The notes beneath the pieces were generated by a model. The model did not search any database and had not been told where the DNA came from. It was given only the letters and a program-made list of their open reading frames with translations. From Neobacillus rhizosphaerae (lineage in GTDB: Bacteria; Bacillota; Bacilli; Bacillales; Cytobacillaceae), in contig NZ_CALBWS010000005.1 of assembly GCF_937468385.1 (NCBI RefSeq), positions 103,284-167,283 on the forward strand: a stretch of DNA of 64,000 nucleotides, written 5' to 3'. Made by a program: the position numbers and the translations under genes. This document shows positions 35,972 through 45,118 of the stretch, piece by piece; position 1 is the stretch's first letter; each line of letters opens with the position of its first letter.

Positions 35972-36994
35972 ATGGAGTGCAAACCGACAATTGAAGATGT
36001 AGCAAGGCTAGCTAAGGTATCAATCGCCACAGTGTCAAGAGTAATTAATAATCAAGGCGGGGTTCGAAAAGCAACTGAAGAAAGAATTGTAAACGCTATC
36101 AATGAACTTGGTTATATCCGCAGCGCTGTAGCTAGAAGTATGAAGAGAAAAGAGACTCATACAATTGGCATTATCGTTCCAGATATTAAAAATCCATTTT
36201 TTCCGCTCGTTGTCTCTGGTATTGAACAAAAAGCAAGGGAAAAAGGATATTATACGATTTTAAGTAGTACCAATGAATCGCCGATGGTAGAAGAGGAGAT
36301 TGTTAAAATCTTTATTGAACGTGGAGTAGATGGAGTCATTATTACCACTGCAAATGAAGCAGGAGATCATATCAAATTGTTGCACGACCAAGGAATTCCA
36401 ATTGTCGCTGTTGATAGGGCGATTAAGAATTTTGAAGTGGATACAGTATTGGTTGATAATGTGAACGGATCGTATCAGGCTGTACAGCATTTAATTTTAC
36501 AAGGACATAAAAAGATTGCGATTATTTGTGGACCGCAAAATACAACACCTGGACATGAACGGTTTTTAGGCTATAAGAAAGCACTTGAGGAATATAATAT
36601 CCCCTTTGATGAAAGCATGGTTATTCAAGGAGATTTCATGGAAGGAAGCGGCTACCATGCTGCACAAGAGCTGTTTGATTTAGAAACTAGACCTACAGCC
36701 ATTTTTTCATCCAACAACCTAATGACGATTGGCTGTGTGAAGGCATTAATCGATTTGGATTGGAAATTGGGAGAAGAGGTTTCCTTTATTGGCTTTGATG
36801 ATGTGGAAATTGCTACATTTATCAAACCGAAATTGTCTGTCGTATCTAGGCCGATGAATACACTTGGTGAGATTGCCGTCCAATTACTTTACGAAAGGAT
36901 GAACGTGAAAGAAAATCTTCCAAAAAGGCAGTACCTTTTATCACCAGAATTAAAAATTCGTGAATCATGCCAATTAAGTAAGAAAAAAATCTAA
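35972..36994 (+). CDS. rbsR: RbsR, LacI-family repressor of ribose genes
   Basis: The 340-residue protein has an N-terminal LacI helix-turn-helix (TIEDVARLAKVSIATVSRVIN), the hinge helix and a periplasmic-binding-protein-like core (HTIGIIVPDIKNPFFPLVVSGIEQ). It should bind ribose or a ribose phosphate and control rbsDACB-K downstream as well as itself. TAGGAG lies 8 bases before the ATG. Two operators precede it and a third overlaps its stop codon, just before rbsD. Confidence 0.93.
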   Translation: MECKPTIEDVARLAKVSIATVSRVINNQGGVRKATEERIVNAINELGYIRSAVARSMKRKETHTIGIIVPDIKNPFFPLVVSGIEQKAREKGYYTILSSTNESPMVEEEIVKIFIERGVDGVIITTANEAGDHIKLLHDQGIPIVAVDRAIKNFEVDTVLVDNVNGSYQAVQHLILQGHKKIAIICGPQNTTPGHERFLGYKKALEEYNIPFDESMVIQGDFMEGSGYHAAQELFDLETRPTAIFSSNNLMTIGCVKALIDLDWKLGEEVSFIGFDDVEIATFIKPKLSVVSRPMNTLGEIAVQLLYERMNVKENLPKRQYLLSPELKIRESCQLSKKKI

Positions 36995-37004
36995 ACGTTT
37001 ACAT
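36991..37004 (+). promoter_or_regulatory. Third RbsR-like operator, overlapping the rbsR stop codon
   Basis: CTAAACGTTTACAT, identical to the two sites before rbsR, includes the TAA stop codon of rbsR and lies 24 bp before rbsD. It could act as a roadblock or control a separate rbsD promoter. Confidence 0.65.
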
Positions 37005-37027
37005 TTAAGAGGAGTGGAAGATAGATT

Positions 37028-37426
37028 ATGAAAAAAGGTGGAATTTTAAATCCTAAGGTGAATCAATTAATCTCCGAAACTGGTCATACAGATACCATTG
37101 TAATCACTGACGCCGGCTTACCGATCCCTGAAAATGTGACACATCGGATTGACTTAGCTCTGAAAGAGGGAATACCAGGTTTTTTAGAGACACTTGATAC
37201 TGTTCTAACTGAGCTTGAGGTTGAGAAGATTATTTTAGCAGAGGAAGTCAAAACAGTTAGCCCTGAAATGCATCAGCAAATTGTTAGCAGATTCCAAAAC
37301 ATTCCGATTAACTATGTCCCACATATCGAATTTAAGCAACAAACGAAACAAGCAAGAGGGTTAATTAGAACGGGTGAGTTTACAGGATATGCAAATGTGA
37401 TTTTAGTAGCAGGAGTTGTTTATTAA
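37028..37426 (+). CDS. rbsD: D-ribose pyranase
   Basis: The 132-residue protein matches RbsD along its length, with catalytic His20 in SETGHTDTIVITDAGLPIP and the C-terminal RTGEFTGYANVILVAGVVY. It converts beta-pyranose ribose to the furanose form for the kinase. GAGGAGTGG lies upstream of the ATG. It is the first structural gene of rbsDACB. Confidence 0.95.
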   Translation: MKKGGILNPKVNQLISETGHTDTIVITDAGLPIPENVTHRIDLALKEGIPGFLETLDTVLTELEVEKIILAEEVKTVSPEMHQQIVSRFQNIPINYVPHIEFKQQTKQARGLIRTGEFTGYANVILVAGVVY

Positions 37427-37459
37427 AATATGAGATTCGTTCAAAGGAGGAATGGATGA

Positions 37460-38956
37460 ATGAGGACAACGTTACTTGAAATGAGGGAAATCTCAAAAGA
37501 ATTCCCTGGGGTAAAAGCTCTCGATCATGTATCCATTCATGTTAACCAGTCCGAGATTCTTGCTTTGCTTGGTGAAAATGGTGCTGGCAAGTCAACATTA
37601 ATGAAAGTGCTTGCAGGCGTTCACCAGCCAAGCAATGGGCAGATATACATAAATGGCGAGCCAGTCACGATTGAGGGACCAAAGCATTCGCAAAAATTAG
37701 GCATTAGTATTATTTATCAAGAATTTAACTTGATTCCACATATGAGTGTAGCTGAGAATGTTTTTATCGGTCGGGAGCCCCGCAAAACAAAGGGTATCAT
37801 CGACTGCAAACAAGTGAAGCAGGAAACGCGTAAGTGGCTGGAGCGGGTAGGGTTAACCCGGATTTCACCCGACACACTTATTACAGACTTATCCGTTGCG
37901 GAACAACAGTTGGTCGAAATAGCGAAGGCCCTTTCGTTCAACTCGAAGATTATCATTATGGATGAACCAACGGCTGCTTTAAATGATGAGGAAACGAACA
38001 AGCTACTTTCGATTATGAAAGAGTTGAAGCACCAAGGAATGGGAATCATTTTTATTACCCATCGCTTAGAAGAGGTTCAGAAGGTGGCTGACTCTATCGC
38101 AGTTTTAAGGGATGGAAAATATATCGGAAGTGCTTTGGTGAAAAATGTTACGAAAGACGATATGGTAACGATGATGGTTGGACGCGAGCTGACAGATTTG
38201 TTCCCGGAGAAGGGGGCTCCATCTAATGATGTAATCCTCGAGGTTAAAGATGTTTCGATTCCGGACATGCTACAAAACATTAATTTTACGATAAAAAAGG
38301 GTGAGATTGTTGGCATCGCCGGTCTTATGGGTTCGGGAAGAACTGAGCTTTCCAAGGCCATCTTTGGCTTATACCAAAATATGAGTGGGACCATAAAAGT
38401 AGATTCAAAGGTTGTTAAAAGCCCAAGGGGTGCAATTGATGCGGGAATTGCACTCGTTACCGATGACCGCAAACAGGAAGGTTTGGTCCTTGGACTATCG
38501 GTATATGAAAACCTACTTTTGCCGACTTATCGAAAAATTTCCCGTTTTGGAATTTTGAAGAGAAAAAAGAAGGATGAGATTGTGAACCGTTGGGTTAAGG
38601 ATTTGAAAATAAAGGTTCATGACCCAAGTGTAGAAGTTAGAACGCTAAGCGGAGGAAATCAGCAGAAGGTGGTTCTTGGAAAATGGCTGCAGATGAATCC
38701 CAAGGTATTAATTTTAAATGAACCAACTAGGGGTATTGATGTTGGTGCAAAGGCTGAAATCTATCAGATAATGAAAAGGCTTACAGAGGACGGGATTTCG
38801 ATTATCATGATGTCTTCAGAAATGCCAGAATTGCTAGGCATGTGCGACCGCATCTTAGTTATGAATGATGGAAGAATTACCGCGGAGTTCAACCAGAATG
38901 AAGCTACTCAGGAGAAAATCTTTTATTACGCATCAGGGGGTGTAATGAATGCATAG
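37460..38956 (+). CDS. rbsA: Ribose ABC transporter, ATP-binding protein
   Basis: The 498-residue protein is a tandem ABC ATPase. The N-terminal cassette has Walker A GENGAGKST, signature LSVAEQQLVEIA and IIMDEPTAAL; the C-terminal one has GLMGSGRTEL, LSGGNQQKVVLGKWL and LILNEPTRGIDVGA, as in RbsA/XylG. AAAGGAGG is 9 bases before ATG 37460. The last codons overlap the start of rbsC. Confidence 0.95.
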   Translation: MRTTLLEMREISKEFPGVKALDHVSIHVNQSEILALLGENGAGKSTLMKVLAGVHQPSNGQIYINGEPVTIEGPKHSQKLGISIIYQEFNLIPHMSVAENVFIGREPRKTKGIIDCKQVKQETRKWLERVGLTRISPDTLITDLSVAEQQLVEIAKALSFNSKIIIMDEPTAALNDEETNKLLSIMKELKHQGMGIIFITHRLEEVQKVADSIAVLRDGKYIGSALVKNVTKDDMVTMMVGRELTDLFPEKGAPSNDVILEVKDVSIPDMLQNINFTIKKGEIVGIAGLMGSGRTELSKAIFGLYQNMSGTIKVDSKVVKSPRGAIDAGIALVTDDRKQEGLVLGLSVYENLLLPTYRKISRFGILKRKKKDEIVNRWVKDLKIKVHDPSVEVRTLSGGNQQKVVLGKWLQMNPKVLILNEPTRGIDVGAKAEIYQIMKRLTEDGISIIMMSSEMPELLGMCDRILVMNDGRITAEFNQNEATQEKIFYYASGGVMNA

Positions 38957-39929
38957 TACGACACCTGCTAAGCAAGAAAGGCAAAAGGGATCTTTTAACT
39001 GGTTGGCGTTGGTTGAAAAGTACCGTGTATTATTGATTTTTATTGTATTGTGTGTGATTGCAGGGGTTTTATCAGATGTTTTCTTTACAATGAGTAACGT
39101 GATGAACGTGCTTCGCCAAGTTTCGATTATTGCAATCATCGCGAGCGGAATGACACTGGTTATTTTAATTGCTGGAATTGATCTTTCAGTCGGAGCCGTT
39201 ATGGCATTTTCCGGTGCTATTTTAGCAGGAGCTTTAACTGCTGGATGGCCGCTGGCACTAGCTTTATTAGCAGCTCTTGGCGTAGGCTTACTGTTTGGAC
39301 TTTTTAATGGCTTTATAACAGCGAGATTTGGGGTGCCATCTTTTATTGCTACCTTGGCAATCATGGTTATCGCCCGCGGGATGACGCTTGTTTATACAAA
39401 AGGTTATCCGCTTGTTGTAAGTAATGAAGCATATCGTTTCATTGGTAGCGGCCGGTTATTTGGAATACCGATTCCAATCATCATCATGTTTATCATCTTT
39501 GGATTTATGTATTGGATGTTAAAATACACTAGCTTTGGACGTTATATTTTTGCCATCGGAGGAAATGAGGAAACAGCTATTCTTGCTGGTATTAATGTTA
39601 AGGCTATTAAAATAGCTGTATTTGGGATTGCAGGGCTTCTTTCAGCGTTATCCTCGATTATTTACACTTCAAGATTGATGTCAGCACAGCCAACTGCGGG
39701 GACAGGTATTGAATTGGATGCTATCGCAGCCGTTATTATTGGTGGGACGAGTTTAGCTGGAGGAAAGGGAGGAGTAACAGGGACGTTAATTGGCGCACTA
39801 ATTATGGGTGTTCTTGATAATATTCTCAATTTGATGAACGTTTCTCCTTTCTATCAAAGTATTGCTAAAGGTCTTGTCATTTTAGTTGCTGTATTAGTAG
39901 ATAGTAAGTTTTCAAAAATAAAAAAATAA
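38949..39929 (+). CDS. rbsC: Ribose ABC transporter, permease
   Basis: The 326-residue membrane protein has 8-10 hydrophobic helices and the BPD_transp_2 motifs (GIDLSVGAVMAFSGAI, GGTSLAGGKGGVTGTLIGALIMGVLDN). It forms the ribose channel with RbsA and RbsB. It overlaps rbsA by 8 bp. Confidence 0.95.
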   Translation: MHSTTPAKQERQKGSFNWLALVEKYRVLLIFIVLCVIAGVLSDVFFTMSNVMNVLRQVSIIAIIASGMTLVILIAGIDLSVGAVMAFSGAILAGALTAGWPLALALLAALGVGLLFGLFNGFITARFGVPSFIATLAIMVIARGMTLVYTKGYPLVVSNEAYRFIGSGRLFGIPIPIIIMFIIFGFMYWMLKYTSFGRYIFAIGGNEETAILAGINVKAIKIAVFGIAGLLSALSSIIYTSRLMSAQPTAGTGIELDAIAAVIIGGTSLAGGKGGVTGTLIGALIMGVLDNILNLMNVSPFYQSIAKGLVILVAVLVDSKFSKIKK

Positions 39930-39947
39930 ACTGTTGGGGGTAGGAAG

Positions 39948-40907
39948 ATGAAAAAGGTTATTTCTCTGTTAGCAATGCTTGCAATTATCATTGGTCTTGT
40001 GGGTTGTAGTATGGATGAAGGATCGAGTTCAAAAACATCCGGTTCGAAATCTAAGGATGGTAAGTTAAAAGTCGGTTTGTCGATGAATACCCTTAATAAC
40101 CCGTTCTTCGTTGCAGTTAAAGAAGGGGCAGAGGCACAGGCGAAGGAAGATAAAATTGATCTTGTTGTTACGGATGCACAAAATGACCCTGGTAAACAAC
40201 TAGCGGACGTAGAGAATCTTTTACAGCAAAATATTGATGTGTTAATTATTGACCCAGCTGATAGCGATGCCATTGCTGAGGGAGTCAAAAAGGCTAATGA
40301 TGCAAAAATTCCTGTATTTACAATTGACCGTCAATCAAATGGTGGAGAAGTTATTACACATATTGGCTTCGACGCACTTAAGTCTGGTGGAATTGCCGGA
40401 AACTTTTTAAAAGATGCACTTGGTGGAAAAGGGAATATTGTTGAAATTCAAGGGATTTTAGGTACAAACGTAGGGCAGTACAGAAGCAAAGGGTTTAATG
40501 AAGTAGTGGACGCTACTCCTGGATTTAAAGTGGTGGCAAGACAGGCTGCTAACTTTGACCGCGGTCAGGCAATGAAGGTTATGGAGGACATCCTTCAAGC
40601 GAACCCTAAGATTGATGGTGTATACGCAGCAAATGATGAAATGGCACTTGGTGCATTAGCTGCGATTGAAGCGGCTGGCCGTCTTGATGAAATTACATTA
40701 ATAGGCTGTGATGCAGTAGATCCTGCGATTGAAGCGATTAAGGGTGGGAAATTAGAAGCAACTATCGCTGAACCACCTGTTTTCCTTGGAAAAGAGGCAG
40801 TAAAGACAGCTTTGAAAATCTCTAAGAAAGAAAGTGTTGAAAAAGAAGTCATTCTTGATTCTACACTTGTAACTTCTAAGAATGTAAATGAGGTTAAGAC
40901 AAAGTAA
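39948..40907 (+). CDS. rbsB: Ribose-binding lipoprotein
   Basis: The 319-residue protein starts with a lipoprotein signal (lipobox LVGC, lipidated Cys20), a Ser/Lys-rich linker and a type I sugar-binding domain (GLSMNTLNNPFFVAVKEGAE, IDPADSDAI, VYAANDEMALGAL). It should be anchored outside the membrane and deliver ribose to RbsAC. GGGGGTAGG precedes the ATG. A terminator-like hairpin follows before rbsK. Confidence 0.95.
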   Translation: MKKVISLLAMLAIIIGLVGCSMDEGSSSKTSGSKSKDGKLKVGLSMNTLNNPFFVAVKEGAEAQAKEDKIDLVVTDAQNDPGKQLADVENLLQQNIDVLIIDPADSDAIAEGVKKANDAKIPVFTIDRQSNGGEVITHIGFDALKSGGIAGNFLKDALGGKGNIVEIQGILGTNVGQYRSKGFNEVVDATPGFKVVARQAANFDRGQAMKVMEDILQANPKIDGVYAANDEMALGALAAIEAAGRLDEITLIGCDAVDPAIEAIKGGKLEATIAEPPVFLGKEAVKTALKISKKESVEKEVILDSTLVTSKNVNEVKTK

Positions 40908-40948
40908 TCGTTGTGTAGAATTAGCTGGTTTGATTACAATAGATTGGT

Positions 40949-40980
40949 AAAAACGCAATCCTTTTGCGTTTTTCCTATTT
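40949..40980 (+). terminator. Intra-operon terminator between rbsB and rbsK
   Basis: AAAAACGCAA and TTGCGTTTTT form a 10-bp stem with a 5-base loop, leading into TTTCC. It may lower rbsK expression relative to the transporter. Confidence 0.75.
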
Positions 40981-41000
40981 TATCAAATAGGAGGAGAGTT

Positions 41001-41933
41001 ATGTCAAAGGTTGTTGTAGTTGGAAGTTATGTTGTTGATTTAATGAGCCGGACACCACATCTTCCGAAACCGGGAGAAACTGTTCTTGGCGGTCCGTTTA
41101 AGATGGGACCAGGGGGAAAAGGGGGAAACCAAGCAACAGCTGCGGCACGCTGCGGTTCAGAGGTCACGTTTGTAACGAAATTGGGTGAGGATGTTTTTGG
41201 AAGAGAAGCATTGAAGCATTTCCGAACGGAGAATGTAAATACGGAATTTATTAAGGTGGATCCTGGTCAGGCTACAGGGGCTGCGTTGATTGCTGTTGAT
41301 GATAAGAGTGAAAATAGCATTGTCGTTGCACTAGGGGCGTGCGGGACGATTACGGAAGCAGAAGTGTTGGAAGCGGAAGAGAAGGTAAAAGATGCGGACA
41401 TCGTTTTGCTCCAATTAGAAACTAGTATTGAGGCAGTTGTGACTACGGTGAAGCTTGCTTGGAAGCATCAAGTTCCGGTTATTTTGAATCCAGCTCCCTA
41501 TCAGGAGTTTCCAAGAGAAATTCTTCGAGGTGTCGACTTTATTACTCCAAATGAAACAGAAGCCTTTGAATTGAGTGGTGTCGAGGTTGTCGATGAAGGT
41601 GCAGCGCTGGCAGCAGCGAAAAAGATTCATGAAATGGGTGTCGGTACTGTTATTATCACCTTGGGAAGCAAAGGGGCATTCCTTTATACTGGCGGGGAAA
41701 AAGGCGAACTTGTTCCGGGCTTTAAGGTTGAAGCTGTCGATACGACAGGAGCTGGAGACGCCTTTAACGGCGGATTTGCTCACGCATTAAGCACTGGTTC
41801 GTCAGTGAAAGAAGCCATGACCTTCTCCCACGCGGTCGCAGCCCTCTCAGTTACAAAGATAGGCACAGCTCCAGCCATGCCGTATAAACATGAAGTAGAA
41901 AACTTTTTAGCACACCTTGGTACTGTAAAATAA
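41001..41933 (+). CDS. rbsK: Ribokinase
   Basis: The 310-residue PfkB-family kinase has the N-terminal GPGGKGGNQATAAARCG motif and the C-terminal DTTGAGDAFNGGFAHAL with the catalytic Asp. It phosphorylates ribose to ribose-5-phosphate. The frame is open from 40911, but AGGAGG at 40988-40993 fixes ATG 41001. In B. subtilis rbsK follows rbsR; here it is last and behind a hairpin. Confidence 0.93.
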   Translation: MSKVVVVGSYVVDLMSRTPHLPKPGETVLGGPFKMGPGGKGGNQATAAARCGSEVTFVTKLGEDVFGREALKHFRTENVNTEFIKVDPGQATGAALIAVDDKSENSIVVALGACGTITEAEVLEAEEKVKDADIVLLQLETSIEAVVTTVKLAWKHQVPVILNPAPYQEFPREILRGVDFITPNETEAFELSGVEVVDEGAALAAAKKIHEMGVGTVIITLGSKGAFLYTGGEKGELVPGFKVEAVDTTGAGDAFNGGFAHALSTGSSVKEAMTFSHAVAALSVTKIGTAPAMPYKHEVENFLAHLGTVK

Positions 41934-41978
41934 ACAAAAATAGAGTTATAAGTATGGATGACACCAACAAAAGATAAT

Positions 41979-42027
41979 GGTGTCAGGCACCACTCGTGGA
42001 CATTTGTCTTTATCGGGTGGACACTGG
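41979..42027. repeat. REP-like element after rbsK
   Basis: GGTGTCAGGCACC, then CTCGTGGACATTTGTC and GGTGGACAC, the full composite form. Confidence 0.75.
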
Positions 42028-42064
42028 GCGATCAGTTGTTAAATTATTCGAAGTGGGTGATGAA

Positions 42065-42117
42065 AAATGGCTGACTCATGATGTCGTTTTTTGAACGATT
42101 TGTTGAGTCAGCCATTT
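42065..42117. terminator. Bidirectional terminator between rbsK and the LCP gene
   Basis: AAATGGCTGACTCA and its exact complement form a 14-bp stem; the 25-base loop contains a smaller TCGTT/AACGA hairpin. It serves two converging genes. Confidence 0.7.
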
Positions 42118-42126
42118 GACCATCTA

Positions 42127-43053
42127 TTATTGCAATTCTAATTGTTTCTTTAGTTCTGTTTGAATTCTTTGCTTTTCTTCTGGTGAGACCAGGCCGTAGT
42201 AAATTTTATTGATCTTTGTGCCGGTTTCTTTTATCTCCATTTGTTGAATGTTTTTTCCAGTCTCCCGATAATTCTTTTGGATATCCATTATCTGATCAAA
42301 CGTAAGATTTGTTTTAATATTTTTTCCAAGTGCAGTAAAGATATGTGAGAAATTCGTTAAGCTTGATAAGCTCATGCCTTCATTAATTACCGCTTGAATG
42401 ATTTGACGCTGCCTTAATTGGCGGCCAAAATCGCCTCGTGGGTCATTATATCTCATTCTAGCAAAACTAAGGGCTTGTTCCCCGTTTAGAGCTATTTCAC
42501 CTTTAGTAAAATGGAAGTCATTTTCTGTGAAATCCAGGTCGTTTTGGACCTTTACACCGCCAACAGCATCGACAATATCCTTAAATCCCTCCATGTTAAT
42601 CTGCAAATAATAGTCGATTGGAATATCGAGGAAGTTTTCAACAGTGTCCATCGACATTGGAACACCACCGAAAGCGTAGGAGTGATTGATTTTATCCTCT
42701 TTGCCCTTTCCGATAATTTCCGTGCGGGTGTCACGTGGAATACTAAGCATTTTTACGGAATTGTTGTTGGGATTTACAGTCAAGACAATAATCGTGTCCG
42801 ATCGTCCTTTGTCACCTTCACGTTCATCAACACCAAGCATTAGAACGGAAAAAGGATCCTTTTTTTCAAAGGCTACGGGTTTCTCACGTTTTATGGATAT
42901 TTCTCGTTCGAGTGGTTGATGCATCGTCACAACTGCATTTTTAAAAGAATGATATACGGTGTATCCGTAAGCTCCTCCAGCTATCAACAGTACTAAAAGG
43001 ACTATTCCGGTTACTCTTAACCATTTTCTAGATTTCTTCTTTTGAGACCTCAT
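42127..43053 (-). CDS. LytR-CpsA-Psr (LCP) family wall-polymer ligase
   Basis: From ATG 43053 (GGGGGG 8 bases upstream) the product has 308 residues: a basic N-terminus, one transmembrane helix (about 13-33) and an extracellular LCP domain with LGVDEREGDKGRSDTIIVLTV, SIPRDTRTEI and LSFARMRYNDPRGDFGRQLRQRQ, whose Arg and Asp residues bind the polyprenyl phosphate. TagT/TagU-type LCP enzymes attach teichoic acids or other glycopolymers to peptidoglycan. The open frame continues to 43167, but that part lies in a REP copy. Confidence 0.92.
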   Translation of the reverse strand: MRSQKKKSRKWLRVTGIVLLVLLIAGGAYGYTVYHSFKNAVVTMHQPLEREISIKREKPVAFEKKDPFSVLMLGVDEREGDKGRSDTIIVLTVNPNNNSVKMLSIPRDTRTEIIGKGKEDKINHSYAFGGVPMSMDTVENFLDIPIDYYLQINMEGFKDIVDAVGGVKVQNDLDFTENDFHFTKGEIALNGEQALSFARMRYNDPRGDFGRQLRQRQIIQAVINEGMSLSSLTNFSHIFTALGKNIKTNLTFDQIMDIQKNYRETGKNIQQMEIKETGTKINKIYYGLVSPEEKQRIQTELKKQLELQ

Positions 43054-43119
43054 CTGATTAACCCCCCAAAAAAAATTACCAAATAGATACATCTTGAAAA
43101 ATGTTTTATAAAAATATAT

Positions 43120-43152
43120 GGTGTCAGGCACCGCTTGTGGACAGTCGGGATG
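43120..43152. repeat. REP-like palindrome copy
   Basis: GGTGTCAGGCACC (43120-43132) followed by CTTGTGGAC. The rest of the 43170-43500 gap shows nothing convincing. Confidence 0.7.
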
Positions 43153-43505
43153 AATGGCAGTATTCAATGTGGTTGTGGTTCTTGGTGATTTATAGTTTTA
43201 GATGATAATAATTACCTAGATGTAGTCATGATATCCACTGGAATGGGTAAGGTATGTACACCACCTCATTATTTAAGTGTTTTTAAGAGTCATTTGCTAG
43301 TGAAGCTACTAAAGAGTAAGCTTCAACTTAGCCTCCAATTTGAAAAATGTAAATTCCTATCCATTTTATCACTTGTAGTAAAAAAATCCCATTATTATTC
43401 GGATAAGTAATTATGATGGGAAGTTTGATCCGACTTGAACAAGTTTTAAATTAGAAGGCCAGGAGTTTTTTGAAAAGGGAGAGTTTAGTAAGGTAGTGTA
43501 AAAAG

Positions 43506-43535
43506 TAAAAGCCCTTCTTCTAGGAAGAGGGCCTT
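43506..43535 (-). terminator. Terminator of the Amidase_2 gene
   Basis: On the minus strand AAGGCCCTCTTC pairs with GAAGAAGGGCTT around CTA, followed by TTACTTTTT. Confidence 0.85.
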
Positions 43536-43541
43536 GCTAAA

Positions 43542-44792
43542 CTATTGCTTTTTATTTTGGCTTGAATGCGTTTTTTCGTTTGAGTTTAATGAGGCGTTTT
43601 GACCAGAAGAAGGGGCAGTACCGCTATCAGTAGTGTTATTAATGATTGAAAATTTTCCATCAACCCTAGGGTTTTCACCCACAAACGGTGTTGTATTTCC
43701 ACCTGTATTATCACTTGCTGGAGTTTTTCCATCTCCACTTCCACCTTTGTTTTCGTCAGCTGGAAGTACTGCTTCTTCGATTAACGCACCATTTTTTCCA
43801 AAGGTATATTCCTTACCACTAATAGTCTGTTGACCAGATAACATCGACCCATCGCGATCAAGGTAATACCATTTGTCATTATCATTAAGCCAGCCAATCG
43901 CCATTTCACCGTTTGTTTTCAAGAAATACCACTTGAATTTATATTTAATCCACCCTGTGACCATGGCTCCATCCTTACCATAGTTATACCATTTATTATT
44001 AAATTCCACCCAGCCTGTCTTCATAACTCCATTGTTATCAAGAAAATACCACTTACTCTCATCTTTTACCCAGCCTGTCTTCATAACTCCATTGTTATCA
44101 AGAAAATACCACTTACTCTCATCTTTTACCCAGCTTGTCCTCATAACACCATTGTTATCAAGAAAATACCACTTACTCTTATCTTTTACCCAGCCGGTTT
44201 GCATAACACCATAGGCATCAAGAAAGTACCGCTTACTCTTAACCTTCACCCAACCTGTTTGTTTCCTGCCATTTTTATAAAAGAACCATTGAGCATCCTT
44301 TTTCACCCATCCATTATTGGTACTCTGACAGCTTTTAATAAAACTGCTCCATCGAAGTAGTAAATTTTGGGGGCAGTTCTTACCCGTCCAATGCTTATGA
44401 GGAACAATATGATCAATCGGTATGATATATCTGCTCATTAAATATTGGACGACTTCGACTGTATTGGAAACCGTCTTCTCATAGTCGCCGTCTGCATTCA
44501 CACACATTTCGATATGAATCGACGTTCGATTGCCAGGGCCGTTTCTACCATCGCCGGCGGCCCAAGCCACCTCCTCAAACGGAATCGACTGTAGGATTTC
44601 GTGATCATCGATTTGCAAATGCCAAGATGCTGTCCGCTCGTTGCCGCGCTGCTGTAATCGAGCATGTGCCTCCGCATCTGCTCCCGCACTTGTATTATCG
44701 GTTTCATGAATGGTAATGAATTTTGGCACCAATTTTAGGCCTGGACGAGTGTCGGTGTTAGACACAGGAATGAGTCGTTGAATAATATCCAT
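43542..44792 (-). CDS. N-acetylmuramoyl-L-alanine amidase (Amidase_2) with wall-binding repeats
   Basis: The 416-residue protein starts directly with an Amidase_2 domain (zinc His29 in FITIHETDN, a second His and Cys in PHKHWTGKNCP) and lacks a signal peptide, as in XlyA/CwlA-type endolysins. About eight 20-residue wall-binding repeats follow (GWVKDESKWYFLDNNGVMKT type), then a hydrophilic Asn/Ser/Gly tail. Three of the repeats are nearly identical at DNA level (44020-44200). No holin or phage genes are nearby, so it may be a domesticated lysin or use another export route. Confidence 0.9.
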   Translation of the reverse strand: MDIIQRLIPVSNTDTRPGLKLVPKFITIHETDNTSAGADAEAHARLQQRGNERTASWHLQIDDHEILQSIPFEEVAWAAGDGRNGPGNRTSIHIEMCVNADGDYEKTVSNTVEVVQYLMSRYIIPIDHIVPHKHWTGKNCPQNLLLRWSSFIKSCQSTNNGWVKKDAQWFFYKNGRKQTGWVKVKSKRYFLDAYGVMQTGWVKDKSKWYFLDNNGVMRTSWVKDESKWYFLDNNGVMKTGWVKDESKWYFLDNNGVMKTGWVEFNNKWYNYGKDGAMVTGWIKYKFKWYFLKTNGEMAIGWLNDNDKWYYLDRDGSMLSGQQTISGKEYTFGKNGALIEEAVLPADENKGGSGDGKTPASDNTGGNTTPFVGENPRVDGKFSIINNTTDSGTAPSSGQNASLNSNEKTHSSQNKKQ

Positions 44793-45118
44793 AGCTAATC
44801 CTCTCCTTTATTATTTTATTTATGTAAAAAAGGAACATTTGGTCAGTGCTTGGGCTTATTTAACTCGTTATTTGAAAAAAAGTAGATCAAAATGATTTAA
44901 TCAAACTCTAATCGAGCTCCGTAATGGTGTTTTAGTTTCGGTAATCGCTTTTCCCTTCATTTGTTATTTGTTATCATGTTAATGGGCTTATCTTAGTCGA
45001 TCATTTTTTTATTCTTCATGAGAATTGTGACAAATGTGGGCTTTTCTAACCGTTAATTTTTCAATTAAAGATATGAATTGTATAATAACAGTAGATAGAC
45101 TACTTGGAGGTTTTTATA
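44793..45118. other. Gene-free region upstream of the epimerase gene
   Basis: This AT-rich 326-bp stretch lies between divergent genes. TAATAA-rich sequence at 45079-45090 may contain the epimerase promoter. No repeats or structured RNA were recognised. Confidence 0.4.

Noticed and set aside
43228..43410. 60-aa plus-strand ORF in the gap between the LCP and amidase genes
   Set aside because: No ribosome site, biased composition and no link to neighbours.
43542..44792. Prophage lysis module
   Set aside because: The amidase looks like an endolysin, but no holin, structural, integrase or att sequences are visible around it.
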